Positions 35,884 through 46,713 of a stretch of DNA of 64,000 nt are shown piece by piece (the stretch's first letter is position 1; every line of letters starts with the position of its first letter). A program made the translations under genes and the position numbers. This DNA comes from Streptomyces sp. RFCAC02. Lineage in GTDB: Bacteria > Actinomycetota > Actinomycetes > Streptomycetales > Streptomycetaceae. Under the pieces are notes generated by a model, which did not search any database, was not told where the DNA came from, and worked only from the letters and a program-made list of their open reading frames with translations. The stretch covers positions 781,001 to 845,000 of the forward strand of contig NZ_SAUH01000001.1 of the NCBI RefSeq assembly GCF_004193175.1, written 5' to 3'.

Positions 35884-36887
35884 TCGGCGTGGCACCGGGC
35901 GAGCACCTCCCTTGCGAGCTGGCGGTAGGCGGCGGCACCGACGGAGTTCGAGGCGTAGGTGGTGATGGGCTCGCCGGCGACCGTGGTCTCCGGGAAGCGG
36001 ACGGTCCGGCCGATGACGGTGTGGTACACGTTGTCGTCGAACGCCTCGACCACCCGGGCGAGGACCTCGCGGCTGTGCACCGTCCGGGAGTCGTACATCG
36101 TCGCCAGGATGCCGTCGAGGCTGAGCTGCGGGTTCAGCCGCTCCTGGACCTTCTCGATCGTCTCGGTCAGCAGCGCGACACCGCGCAGCGCGAAGAACTC
36201 GCACTCCAGCGGCACGATCACCTTGTGCGCCGCGGTCAGCGCGTTCACCGTGAGCAGGCCGAGGGACGGCTGGCAGTCGATGATGATGAAGTCGTAGTCG
36301 GCGAGCAGCGGCTGGAGGGCGCGCTGGAGCGTCGACTCGCGGGCGACCTCGCTGACGAGCTGGACCTCGGCCGCGGAGAGGTCGATGTTGCTGGGGAGCA
36401 GGTCCATGCCGGCGACGGCGGTCTTCAGCAGCACCTCGTCGGGGGCCATGCCCCGCTCCATCAGCAGGTTGTAGATGGTGAGGTCGAGCTCCATCGGGTT
36501 GACGCCGAGGCCGACCGAGAGGGCGCCCTGCGGGTCGAAGTCCACCAGCAGGACGCGGCGTCCGTACTCGGCGAGGGCGGCGCCCAGGTTGATGGCCGAC
36601 GTGGTCTTGCCGACGCCGCCCTTCTGGTTGCACATGGCGATGATCTTCGCCGGGCCGCGCTCGGTGAGGGGGCCGGGAATCGGGAAGTACGGGAGCGGCC
36701 GGCCGGTGGGGCCGATGCGCTCGCGGCGCTGGCGCGCAGCGTCGGGCGCGATGGTGGCCGCGTACTCCGGGTCCGGCTCGTACTCCGCGTCGGGGTCGTA
36801 GAACTGCCCGTCGGGCAGCTCCTCGTAGTCGGGGAAACGGTCGGCATCGCCGCCCGTGCGGTCTTCCGTGCTCTGATGCGCAGTCAT
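35880..36887 (-). CDS. ParA-like chromosome partition ATPase (orphan type)
   Basis: A 335-residue Walker-type ATPase. An acidic 75-residue N-terminal extension precedes the deviant Walker A CNQKGGVGKTTSAINLG, then VLLVDFDPQGALS and IIIDCQPSLGLL. It is close to the orphan ParA beside scpA in actinobacteria (Rv1708 type) rather than the ParA near the replication origin. It likely acts in chromosome segregation with the overlapping RHH-like protein and the ScpAB genes downstream. The ribosome site before the ATG at 36887 is weak. Confidence 0.9.
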   Translation of the reverse strand: MTAHQSTEDRTGGDADRFPDYEELPDGQFYDPDAEYEPDPEYAATIAPDAARQRRERIGPTGRPLPYFPIPGPLTERGPAKIIAMCNQKGGVGKTTSAINLGAALAEYGRRVLLVDFDPQGALSVGLGVNPMELDLTIYNLLMERGMAPDEVLLKTAVAGMDLLPSNIDLSAAEVQLVSEVARESTLQRALQPLLADYDFIIIDCQPSLGLLTVNALTAAHKVIVPLECEFFALRGVALLTETIEKVQERLNPQLSLDGILATMYDSRTVHSREVLARVVEAFDDNVYHTVIGRTVRFPETTVAGEPITTYASNSVGAAAYRQLAREVLARCHAE

Positions 36888-37286
36888 GCTCGGTTGGCTC
36901 TGGTGGGTTGCGAAGGTGTGGACGGCGACGGAGCCCGGGGCGCCGGGACGATCCGTGGCGCCATGTCGTCCTGCCGGGACCTCTGGTTGCCCTCCCCGGG
37001 AGTAATTATCGACTCATTCACAAGTCGTCTTACCTCCTTGGGGACCAGGAAACATCTGGACAGAGTCAGCGTTGCACCATGCCGACGATTGGCGACTCTA
37101 TGGCGTGTCGGCGGTCCACAGCAACACAATCCGCCGGACCGGCACGGATGTGTCGGCCGTCGAACATTCGCCTGTCAACGGCGCAAGGCTCACCAGTGGG
37201 ACGTTTCACCGGCCCGCGAACCGCTCAAAGGGCCATCATCACGGCGAGTTGACCATGTGTCGGGAGGTGGCCTGAACACGACCCGC
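36888..37286. other. Non-coding region between ald and the parA-like gene
   Basis: About 400 bases. It must carry the parA-like promoter on the minus strand; TTGACA on the minus strand near 37170 is a possible -35 box. It is less G+C-rich than its flanks near 37005-37100. No gene, tRNA or recombinase site is evident. Confidence 0.4.
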
Positions 37287-37369
37287 CGTGCGGCGCGCCG
37301 ACGCGCCGCACGCGGTGTGTGACATTCCCGATGTTGACGCCGGGAGTTGACCCGGCGCCGCGCCGGGTC
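37287..37369 (-). terminator. Paired hairpins after ald
   Basis: Two perfect stems lie at and after the ald stop. GACCCGGCG/CGCCGGGTC (37349-37357/37361-37369) overlaps the stop codon. CGTGCGGCGCG/CGCGCCGCACG (37287-37297/37302-37312) has a 4-base loop. Neither has a U-tract. Together they make a plausible terminator. Confidence 0.6.
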
Positions 37370-38492
37370 ACCCGAGCACGGAACGCGGTTCGGCGCACGG
37401 CAGGCCGTGGGCCTCGGCGACGGGGGCCGAGAACACCGCGCCGGCATGGGTGTTCAGGCCGCTGACCAGCGACGGATCGGCGCGCAGCGCGTCGCGCCAC
37501 CCGCGGTCGGCGAGCCGGACGACGTACGGCAGGGTCGCGTTCGTCAGCGCCCAGGTCGAGGTGTTCGGGACGACTCCCGGCATGTTCGCTACGCAGTAGA
37601 AGACCGATCCGTGCACCGGGAACGTCGGCTCGGCGTGGGTGGTGGGGCGTGAATCGGCGAAACAGCCGCCCTGGTCGATCGCGATGTCGACAAGGACACT
37701 TCCGGGGCGCATCCGGGCCACGAGGTCGTCGCCCACCAGCTTCGGCGCGCGGGCGCCGGGCACCAGGACCGCGCCGATGACGAGGTCGGCGTCGAGCACG
37801 GCGCGCTCCAGGGCGTAGGCGTTGGACGCGCTGGTCCGCACGCGGTTGCCGAAGATCCGGTCGGCCTCCCGCAGCTTGGCCGCGTCGGTGTCAAGCAGCG
37901 TGACGTCGAAGCCCATGCCGACGGCGATCTGCGTCGCGTTGAACCCGGAGACCCCGCCGCCGATGACGACGGCGCGCGCCGCCGGGGTGCCGGGGACGCC
38001 GCCCGGCAGGACGCCGCGCCCGCCCGCCGACCGCATGAGGTGGTACGCGCCGACCTGGGGGGCGATGCGGCCCGCCACCTCGGACATGGGGGCGAGCAGC
38101 GGGAGCGCACGGTCGGCGGTCTGCACGGTCTCGTACGCGATCGCCGTGGTCCTGGCCGCGAGGAGCGCGTCGGTGCAGGCACGGGAGGCGGCGAGGTGGA
38201 GGTAGGTGAAGAGGGTCTGGCCGTCGCACAGGCGGTGGTACTCCTCGGCGACGGGCTCCTTGACCTTGAGGAGCAGTTCGGCGTCGGCCCACACGTCGTC
38301 GGCCGCCGGCACCAGGGTCGCGCCGGCCGCGGCGTACTCCGTGTCGGGAAGGGCCGAGCCGAGGCCGGCGCCGCGCTCCACGAGGACGGTGTGGCCCCGG
38401 CCGGTCAGCTCGTGGACACCGGCGGGGGTGATGGCGACGCGGAACTCGTTGTTCTTGACCTCGCGGGGGATGCCGACCTTCAAGGGGATCAC
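37368..38492 (-). CDS. ald: Alanine dehydrogenase
   Basis: A 374-residue NAD-dependent enzyme that interconverts L-alanine and pyruvate plus ammonia. GIPREVKNNEFRVAITPAGV is the signature N-terminus with substrate-binding Arg, LKVKEP carries the catalytic Lys, FTYLHLAAS the conserved His, and VVIGGGVSGFNA the NAD loop. The start is a GTG at 38492. In many actinobacteria it is induced by alanine or low oxygen; no regulator gene is next to it here. Confidence 0.95.
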   Translation of the reverse strand: MIPLKVGIPREVKNNEFRVAITPAGVHELTGRGHTVLVERGAGLGSALPDTEYAAAGATLVPAADDVWADAELLLKVKEPVAEEYHRLCDGQTLFTYLHLAASRACTDALLAARTTAIAYETVQTADRALPLLAPMSEVAGRIAPQVGAYHLMRSAGGRGVLPGGVPGTPAARAVVIGGGVSGFNATQIAVGMGFDVTLLDTDAAKLREADRIFGNRVRTSASNAYALERAVLDADLVIGAVLVPGARAPKLVGDDLVARMRPGSVLVDIAIDQGGCFADSRPTTHAEPTFPVHGSVFYCVANMPGVVPNTSTWALTNATLPYVVRLADRGWRDALRADPSLVSGLNTHAGAVFSAPVAEAHGLPCAEPRSVLG

Positions 38493-38580
38493 GTTCCTCG
38501 GTTCGGAAAAACACTGCGCGAACCAGTCTATTGAAGGTCGTTACCTGATGCAGCCTTTGTTTCAGCCAGCGTATTCGTCG

Positions 38581-40767
38581 TTACGTCTGAGTTTCGAAAG
38601 CCGGGGCGGACGGCAGGGCGGGGGCCTCCCCGGCCAGGAGCGTGTCGGCCACGGCGCGGTGGCGGTCGGCGGCCGCGGTGTCGCCGAGCCGGTCCGCGCA
38701 CTCGGCGAGCCGCAGCCGCAGCGCGGCCTGGAGCCGCGGGTCGCCGGCGCGTTCCGCGAGCCGCAGGGCGTCCCTCGCCGTACGGGCGGCGTCCTCCGTA
38801 CGGTCGGCGCGCTCCAGCACGCGGGCCGCGTCGGCGAGCGCGCGGGCCTGCGCGGGCACGTCGCCCAGCCGCCGGTGCGCCGCCGCGGCGGCACGCCAGG
38901 CGCGCAGGGCGTCGGTGAACTGGTCGGTGCGCTCCAGGGCGTCGCCGACGCGGGCGTGGAGGCGGGCGATGTCGGCGAGGTCGCCGCGGGCCTGGGCGAG
39001 GGACAGGGCGCGCCCGTACCAGTCGGCGGCACGCTGCCAGTCGTCGAGTTCGGCGTACGTGTCGCCCAGGGAGGCGAGGGCGCGGCCCACGGTCTCGCGG
39101 TCGGCGCCGTCCCGCTCCCCGCGGGCCGCCTCCAGGGCGGCGCGGTAGCGGCCGAGGGCGGCGGTGTGGCGGCCGGCGCGTGCGTCGATGTCGCCGAGGT
39201 TCAGGTGGGCCGCGGCGAGTTCGCGGGGCAGCCGCTGGCGGCGGGCGACCTCGATGACGAGTTCGTGGAGCCGGTAGAGGTCCACGGCGGCCCCGGCGGC
39301 GCCCCGGTGGGCGACCAGCGCGCGGGTGAGGGCGGCGAGGAGGCGGCGGGCGAGGGTGTCGAGGCCGCCGTCGGCGACGGCGGCGCGGGCGGCGGCCAGC
39401 AGCTCGGCACGACTGACGGCCAGCCAGTCGGCGGCAGCCGCCCGGGTCTCGAACCGGAGGGCACCGGGCAGCCGGGAGAGCCACTTGCGCGCGGGGCTGC
39501 CGGGCGGCTCGGCGATGGCCTCGGCGGCCCGCAGCCGGCGCACGGTCCGCTCCAGCATGCGGGCGCGGGCGAGGACGACCTCCGCCGGACGCTCCTGGGT
39601 GTCCAGGAGCGCCCCGACGATGTCCTCGAGACAGCCCGGGATCCGGTACCGGTCCGGATCGGGGGTGACCCGCAGCAGTCCGAGGGACGCGAACCCCGCG
39701 AGTGCCGCGCGGGCGGCGGGGACCGGGCAGCCCGCGAGCGCGGCGGCCGTGTGGGGGTCGACGACGCCGGCGGGCGCGAGGGACAGCAGCCGCAGCATGC
39801 GCGCGGCGGGCGCGGGGAGGGCGGAGTGGACGAGGCCGAACGCGCGGCGCAGCGGGCCGTCCGCCGTGTCGCGGGCGCGCGCCCGCCCCGCGCCGGCGCC
39901 CGGCTCACCCCCGTCGTCCCCCGCCCCGTCCGGCGCGGGGGCGTCGCCGCCTCCCGCGCGGGGCGCGGGCGGCGCCGGCGGCGCGACGTGCCGCGCGAGC
40001 AGATCGCCGACCGGGTCGTCCGCCATGCGGTGCAGGGCGTCGGAGACGGTGGCCTCCGGGTGGGCGGCGAGCCAGCCCGCCGCCAGGACGAGCGCGGCCG
40101 GCAGGTCGCCGCACGCCTCCGCGAGGCTCTCGGCGGCGATCGGGTCCACCGTGATCCGCACCGGCCCCGCGCCGCGCGCGAGCAGCCGCAGCGCCGTCGG
40201 CCGGTCGAGGCCGGCGAGCGTGCACGGCCGCACGTCCGGCACCCCGGTGAGGGGGCCGCGTGCCACAGCGACGACCAGGCTGGTCCGGCTGTCGGGGATG
40301 AGGTCGGCGAGCTGTCCGGCCGTGCGCACGTCGTCCAGGACGACGACCGCGCGGCACCGGTCGAGGGCCTCGCGCAGGAGATCGCACAGCTCGTCGTCCG
40401 ACGCGCCGGCCGGCGGCCGCTCGCCCAGGGCGTCGAGCAGCTCACGGGCCGCGCGCCCGCTCGGCACCGGCACGCCCCCGGGCTCCGAGAGGCACGCGCG
40501 CACCGCGCCGTCCGGGTACGCGCCGGAGCCGGCCAGGTCGCGGGCGAACTTGTCGGCCAGCGCGCTGCGCCCGGTGCCCGGCCGGCCCGCGACGAGCAGG
40601 ACGCGGCAGCGCGGTGCCGGACGGCCGGCCAGCGTGTCGAGACCGGCCCGGTCGATGTCGGAACGGAGCGCCGCCAGCTCGCGGCGGCGCCCCAGGAACT
40701 CGGGTGCGTGTGGCCTGTCGGTGACTGTTGGGTGCGTCACGTCCGTCACGGGCCGAGCGTATGCCAC
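38581..40767 (-). CDS. STAND-type NTPase with TPR repeats
   Basis: A 728-residue cytoplasmic protein. FLGRRRELAALRSDI opens an NB-ARC/STAND module. Walker A is AGRPGTGRSALAD, with Arg where Lys is usual; Walker B is AVVVLDDV. A Gly/Pro/Ala linker near residue 265-300 and a winged-helix part follow (RAFGLVHSALPAPAARMLRLLSL). From about residue 490 there are five or more TPR repeats (AAAHLNLGDIDARAG, GRALASLGDTYAELDDWQRAADWYGRAL). No DNA-binding domain of the SARP kind is present. Such proteins are signal-responsive scaffolds; the signal is unknown. The start is uncertain among GTGs at 40767, 40749 and 40740. Confidence 0.82.
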   Translation of the reverse strand: MAYARPVTDVTHPTVTDRPHAPEFLGRRRELAALRSDIDRAGLDTLAGRPAPRCRVLLVAGRPGTGRSALADKFARDLAGSGAYPDGAVRACLSEPGGVPVPSGRAARELLDALGERPPAGASDDELCDLLREALDRCRAVVVLDDVRTAGQLADLIPDSRTSLVVAVARGPLTGVPDVRPCTLAGLDRPTALRLLARGAGPVRITVDPIAAESLAEACGDLPAALVLAAGWLAAHPEATVSDALHRMADDPVGDLLARHVAPPAPPAPRAGGGDAPAPDGAGDDGGEPGAGAGRARARDTADGPLRRAFGLVHSALPAPAARMLRLLSLAPAGVVDPHTAAALAGCPVPAARAALAGFASLGLLRVTPDPDRYRIPGCLEDIVGALLDTQERPAEVVLARARMLERTVRRLRAAEAIAEPPGSPARKWLSRLPGALRFETRAAAADWLAVSRAELLAAARAAVADGGLDTLARRLLAALTRALVAHRGAAGAAVDLYRLHELVIEVARRQRLPRELAAAHLNLGDIDARAGRHTAALGRYRAALEAARGERDGADRETVGRALASLGDTYAELDDWQRAADWYGRALSLAQARGDLADIARLHARVGDALERTDQFTDALRAWRAAAAAHRRLGDVPAQARALADAARVLERADRTEDAARTARDALRLAERAGDPRLQAALRLRLAECADRLGDTAAADRHRAVADTLLAGEAPALPSAPAFETQT

Positions 40768-40795
40768 GCGCCGGGCACCGGCAGGTCAGGACACG

Positions 40796-41440
40796 TCAGG
40801 CGGGGAACGGGCGGGCCGGCCAGGGCGCGTCCGCCGGGCGCAGCGCCGCGACACCGTCCCCCGCCCTGGCGGCCTGGAGCGCGAGCACCCCGTAGGTCAG
40901 GCACGAGTTGTGCAGCCGCCCGGCGAGGACGGCGCGGACGAGGTCGGCCACCGGGACGCGGGCGTGCCGCATGTCCGCCTCCTCCTCACCGGCGGCGAAC
41001 CGCTCCCCCGGCGCGGCGGACAGCTCGGTCGCGAGGAAGATCCGCACCGCCTCGTCCGAGCCGCCGGGCGAGGTGTACACGTCCACGAGGACGCGCCACT
41101 CCTCGGCCTTGATGTGCGCCTCCTCGTACAGCTCGCGCTGCGCGGCGTGCAGCGGGTTCTCGCCGGGGACGTCGAGGAGCCCGGCGGGGATCTCCCACAG
41201 CCTGTGCCGCACGGGGTGGCGGTACTGCTCGATCACGACCACCTGGTCCCGCTCGTCCAGGGCCAGGATCGCGACCGAGCCGGGGTGCACCTGGTAGTCC
41301 CGGCGGGCCGTCGACCCGTCGGGCATCACCACGTCGTCGGCGCGGACGCTGGTCTTGGCGCCGGTGAACGGCGTCTCCGTGGCGGCGACGGGCCAGTGCG
41401 CCGGGGTGTCGGCGAGGAAGTCGCCGGTCTGCTCGCTCAT
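40796..41440 (-). CDS. Nudix hydrolase (ADP-ribose pyrophosphatase type)
   Basis: A 214-residue Nudix enzyme. The Nudix box GLLDVPGENPLHAAQRELYEE is complete in its Glu residues, with Ala in place of the usual late Gly. VVVIEQYRHPVRHRLWEIPAG upstream is typical of ADP-ribose pyrophosphatases. It starts 13 bases after pyrG and shares its transcript; this pyrG-nudix pair is conserved in actinobacteria. Confidence 0.92.
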   Translation of the reverse strand: MSEQTGDFLADTPAHWPVAATETPFTGAKTSVRADDVVMPDGSTARRDYQVHPGSVAILALDERDQVVVIEQYRHPVRHRLWEIPAGLLDVPGENPLHAAQRELYEEAHIKAEEWRVLVDVYTSPGGSDEAVRIFLATELSAAPGERFAAGEEEADMRHARVPVADLVRAVLAGRLHNSCLTYGVLALQAARAGDGVAALRPADAPWPARPFPA

Positions 41441-41453
41441 GGCACCCAGTCTC

Positions 41454-43139
<1,686 letters not shown>

Positions 43140-43513
43140 AAGAGGGCTCCCGTGGTCGCGAGGTCGGATGCGTGGGACAGCTCCCGGACGGCGGGGGTCG
43201 TGCCCTCGCCGGGGGTGCGGTCGCTGGAATTCGGGGGTTCGGCGGCCCTCCGCTCCACGGGCTACCAGGGTAACAGCGGACGGCGCGGGGCGACGGGCCG
43301 GGACGGTCGCTGACGTCCCGCTGAAGGTCCGCTGAACCCGTTTCCGGCGTATCGCACGCAACGTGAACAAGCTCACCCCACCGGCTCAGGCCATCCTCCG
43401 TCGCTCGACGCGCGCCGGGTGCCGCTCCGTCGTATTCTGCTCGGACGCTCGAATGGGCGACGGAAATCCGCACGTCCCACGGGGGGCGAGGCGCTGTTCG
43501 ACTGGAGACGCAA
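43140..43513. other. Divergent intergenic region of pyrG and GH15 gene
   Basis: 374 bases carrying promoters of both flanking genes. A TATTCT at 43433 is a possible -10 for the GH15 gene. I see no leader peptide, operator or RNA gene. Confidence 0.4.
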
Positions 43514-45319
43514 GTGGCCGGGCGTATCGAGGATTACGCACTCGTCGGGGACATGCAGACCGCCGCGCTGATCTGCCGGGACGGGTCGGTCGACTGGTTG
43601 TGCCTGCCGCGCTTCGACTCCCATGCCGTGTTCGCCGGCCTCCTCGGGACGGAGGAGCACGGCTTCTGGCGGCTGGGGCCCGCGCACGGCAAGGACGCCC
43701 CGCCCCCGCCGGCCAGCCGCCGCCGCTACCGGGGCGACTCCCTGATCCTGGAGTCCGAGTGGGACACCCCGCGCGGCACGGTCAGGGTGACCGACTTCAT
43801 GCCGCCGCGCGGCGTGGACGCGCCGCAGGTCGTGCGCATCGTGGAGGGTGTGAGCGGCCGCGTCCCGATGCGGTCGGCGCTGCGGATGCGCTTCTCGTAC
43901 GGCTGGGTCGTCCCGTGGGTGCACAAGGTGGACGACCGCACGGTGGCGGTCGCCGGCCCCGACTCCGTGTGGCTCGACACGAGCGTGGAGACGTACGGCA
44001 AGAACCTCACGACGTACTCCGACTTCACAGTCGCGCCCGGTGACCGGGTGGCGTTCACGATCAGCTGGCAGCCGTCCCACAAGCAGCCGCCGCCGGTGCC
44101 CCGGCCGGAGGAGGCCCTCGCCACGACGGAGGAGTTCTGGCGCGACTGGGTGGCGCAGTGCACCTACCACGGGCCGTACCGCGAGGCGGTGGTCCGCTCC
44201 CTCATCACGCTGAAGGCGCTCACCTACGCGCCGACCGGCGGCATCGTCGCCGCCCCGACGACGTCCCTGCCGGAGGAGATCGGCGGCTCCCGCAACTGGG
44301 ACTACCGCTTCACCTGGCTGCGCGACGCCGCGATCACCCTGTCGTCGCTGCTGCGCACCGGCTACCGCGAGGAGGCCAGCGCGTGGCGCGAGTGGCTGCT
44401 GCGCGCCGTCGCGGGCGACCCGCAGAACCTCCAGATCATGTACAGCATCGCGGGTGACCGCGAGCTGTCCGAGGCGGAGCTGAGCTGGCTCCCCGGCTAC
44501 GAGAACTCGCAGCCGGTGCGCGTCGGCAACGGCGCGGCGGCCCAGCTCCAGCTCGACGTGTACGGCGAGGTGACGGAGGCGCTGCACCTGGCGCACATGA
44601 CCGGCCTCGCGCGCAACGATCACGCCAATCTCCTCCAGCTCAAGCTGATCCGCTACCTGGAGGACCACTGGACCGAGCCGGACGAGGGCATCTGGGAGGT
44701 CCGCGGGCCGCGCCGGCACTTCGTCCACTCCAAGGTGATGGCGTGGGTCGCGGTGGACCGCACGGTGCGGCTGATCGAGTCGGGTGAGGTGGACGGGCCG
44801 CTGGAGCGGTGGCGCGACCTGCGCGACGAGATCCACCGCGAGGTGTGCGAGCGCGGCTACGACAAGGAACGGAACACGTTCACCCAGTCGTACGGCTCGA
44901 AGGAGCTGGACGCCTCGCTGCTGCTGATCCCGCAGATGGGGTTCCTGCCGCCGGACGACAAGCGGGTCATCGGCACGATCGAGGCGATCCAGCGGGAGCT
45001 GTCGACGCTGGACGGCTTCATCCTGCGCTACCCGACCAACGGCGACCAGGCCGGTGTGGACGGTCTGGAGGGGGACGAGGGCGCGTTCCTCGCGTGTTCG
45101 TTCTGGCTGGCGGACGACCTGGCGATGATCGGCCGGGTGGACGAGGCGCGGAAGCTCTTCGAGAAGCTCCTCGCCCTGCGCAACGACCTGGGGCTGCTGG
45201 CCGAGGAGTGGGACCCGCGCCGGATGCGGCAGGTGGGGAACTTCCCGCAGGCGTTCAGCCATGTCCCGCTCATCGACACGGCGCTGCGCCTGACGGCGTC
45301 CGGCGCGTACGGCGGCTGA
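43514..45319 (+). CDS. GH15 glycoside hydrolase (glucoamylase/trehalase type)
   Basis: A 601-residue cytoplasmic enzyme. An N-terminal beta-sandwich (IEDYALVGDMQTAALICRDG) is followed by an (alpha/alpha)6 barrel with NWDYRFTWLRDAA. The two catalytic glutamates are expected in GIWEVRG near residue 394 and LAEEWDP near residue 563. In actinobacteria many GH15 proteins of this form are trehalases; glucoamylase activity is the alternative. GTG at 43514 has GGAGA six bases upstream. Confidence 0.9.
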   Translation: MAGRIEDYALVGDMQTAALICRDGSVDWLCLPRFDSHAVFAGLLGTEEHGFWRLGPAHGKDAPPPPASRRRYRGDSLILESEWDTPRGTVRVTDFMPPRGVDAPQVVRIVEGVSGRVPMRSALRMRFSYGWVVPWVHKVDDRTVAVAGPDSVWLDTSVETYGKNLTTYSDFTVAPGDRVAFTISWQPSHKQPPPVPRPEEALATTEEFWRDWVAQCTYHGPYREAVVRSLITLKALTYAPTGGIVAAPTTSLPEEIGGSRNWDYRFTWLRDAAITLSSLLRTGYREEASAWREWLLRAVAGDPQNLQIMYSIAGDRELSEAELSWLPGYENSQPVRVGNGAAAQLQLDVYGEVTEALHLAHMTGLARNDHANLLQLKLIRYLEDHWTEPDEGIWEVRGPRRHFVHSKVMAWVAVDRTVRLIESGEVDGPLERWRDLRDEIHREVCERGYDKERNTFTQSYGSKELDASLLLIPQMGFLPPDDKRVIGTIEAIQRELSTLDGFILRYPTNGDQAGVDGLEGDEGAFLACSFWLADDLAMIGRVDEARKLFEKLLALRNDLGLLAEEWDPRRMRQVGNFPQAFSHVPLIDTALRLTASGAYGG

Positions 45320-45338
45320 TCCGGCTCCCGGCCGAAGT

Positions 45339-45352
45339 CACCCGATCGGGTG
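45339..45352. other. 14-base perfect palindrome between convergent genes
   Basis: CACCCGATCGGGTG is a perfect palindrome with no loop, lying between the ends of the GH15 and glycosyltransferase genes. Flanking GGCCG/CGGCC words extend it into an imperfect hairpin, so it may be part of a bidirectional terminator. Confidence 0.45.
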
Positions 45353-45424
45353 GTTCACGGCCGGGTGGTACGGCTCCCCCGGGGGTGACTCGCGCCGGTC
45401 ACCTCGGCGTGGTTCAGCGGCGGA

Positions 45425-46540
45425 TCACTGGGTGCGCGGGACGAGTTCGTCATAGACGCTGAGAACCTGCGCGACCGTCGTGTCCTCGGTCGGCCAGCTC
45501 CCCGCGCGCGCCCGGCCGGCGGCGGCCAGCGCGGCGCGGCGGTCCGGGTCGCCCAGCAGGGCGCGCACGGCGGCACCGAGCGCCACGGCGTCGCCGTAGG
45601 GGACGAGGACGGCCGCCTCGCCGACCAGTTCGGGGACGCCGCCGACGGCCGTGGCGACGAGGGGCACGCCCCGCCGCAGCGCCTCCTGCGCGAGCGGCGC
45701 GCGGCCCGCCCACTCGACGACGAGGAGCGCGGCGTCGGCGGCCCCGAGGAGTTCCACGGGGTCCTGGCAGGGGCCGAGGAGCCGGACGGGCAGGCGTTCC
45801 CTGTCGATGCGGCGCTGGATGGCGGTGCGGCCCGGCCCGTCCCCCGCGATGAGGAGCAGGGGCCGGGGCGCGCGGCCGCGCCAGGCGCGGGACGCGGTGA
45901 GGAGGACGTCGAGCGCGCGGTCGCGGTCGAGGCGCGTCGCGGTGACGAGCAGCGGCCGGTCGATGACGCCGAGTTCGGCGCGCAGTTTGTGGGACGCCGG
46001 GTCGGCGGGGTCGGGTTCGGCCGGCCGCGGTCCCGGCAGGCCGACGGGGGCGAGCCTGGCGTCGCGGGCGCCCCGCAGGCGTGCCCGGTCCACGAGGTCG
46101 GAGGTGGCGCCGAGGACGACGGTGGCGGCCCGGGCGACCCAGCTCTCGGTGACGTGTCGGACCCGCGCGCGGACACCGGGGGCGGTGGAGCGTGTGTGCC
46201 AGCTCACGACGAGGGGAAGGGTGTCCCTGCGGCGCCGGGCGAGGGTGGCGAGCAGGCCGGCGCGCATGCCGTGGGCGTGCACGAGGTCGGCGCCCGCGCA
46301 GACGGACCGCAGGATGCCGACGCCCGCCCGCCGCGTCGCGACGGGCAGGGGGACGAAGCGCGCGCCCGCGCCGGTGAAGTCGTAGCGGCGCTGGGCGGAC
46401 TGCGGGGCGCACACGGTGACGTCCACGCCGCGCGCGACGAGTCCGGCGGACAGGGACCGCACATGGGCGCCGGTGCCGGCGCTGCCGCCGCCGAGGACCT
46501 GGACGACGTGCAGCGGCCCGGGGCCGTGCGGGCCGCTCAC
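45425..46540 (-). CDS. GT4-family glycosyltransferase
   Basis: A 371-residue GT-B fold transferase. The N-terminal domain has VVQVLGGGSAGTGAHVRSL and DLVHAHGMRAGLLA. The C-terminal domain has LLLIAGDGPGR and the nucleotide-sugar region VEWAGRAPLAQEALRRGVPLVATAVGGVPELVG. In the usual GT4 E-x7-E motif the first acidic residue is at VEWAGR. GTG start at 46540. It lies 173 bases downstream of recN on the same strand. Acceptor unknown; envelope glycan or glycolipid is likely. Confidence 0.87.
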   Translation of the reverse strand: MSGPHGPGPLHVVQVLGGGSAGTGAHVRSLSAGLVARGVDVTVCAPQSAQRRYDFTGAGARFVPLPVATRRAGVGILRSVCAGADLVHAHGMRAGLLATLARRRRDTLPLVVSWHTRSTAPGVRARVRHVTESWVARAATVVLGATSDLVDRARLRGARDARLAPVGLPGPRPAEPDPADPASHKLRAELGVIDRPLLVTATRLDRDRALDVLLTASRAWRGRAPRPLLLIAGDGPGRTAIQRRIDRERLPVRLLGPCQDPVELLGAADAALLVVEWAGRAPLAQEALRRGVPLVATAVGGVPELVGEAAVLVPYGDAVALGAAVRALLGDPDRRAALAAAGRARAGSWPTEDTTVAQVLSVYDELVPRTQ

Positions 46541-46713
46541 GGCGTGTCCCGCCGGCCGGGGTCGAGCCGCGCTCGCGGGCGCGCGTGGATCACGGCGGCC
46601 TCTCGTCTTCCGGTGTGGTTCGCAGGGGTCTCCGGGGCCGTGGCGCCGGTGGGACCGGGCCTCCAGGATGCCAGCCCGGACGGCGGGCGCGGTAGCGCGG
46701 CCACTCGCACGGA

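Noticed and set aside
37140..37175. GTCGAACATTCGCC as a LexA site
   Set aside because: The second half does not match GTTCGA; the spacing is wrong.
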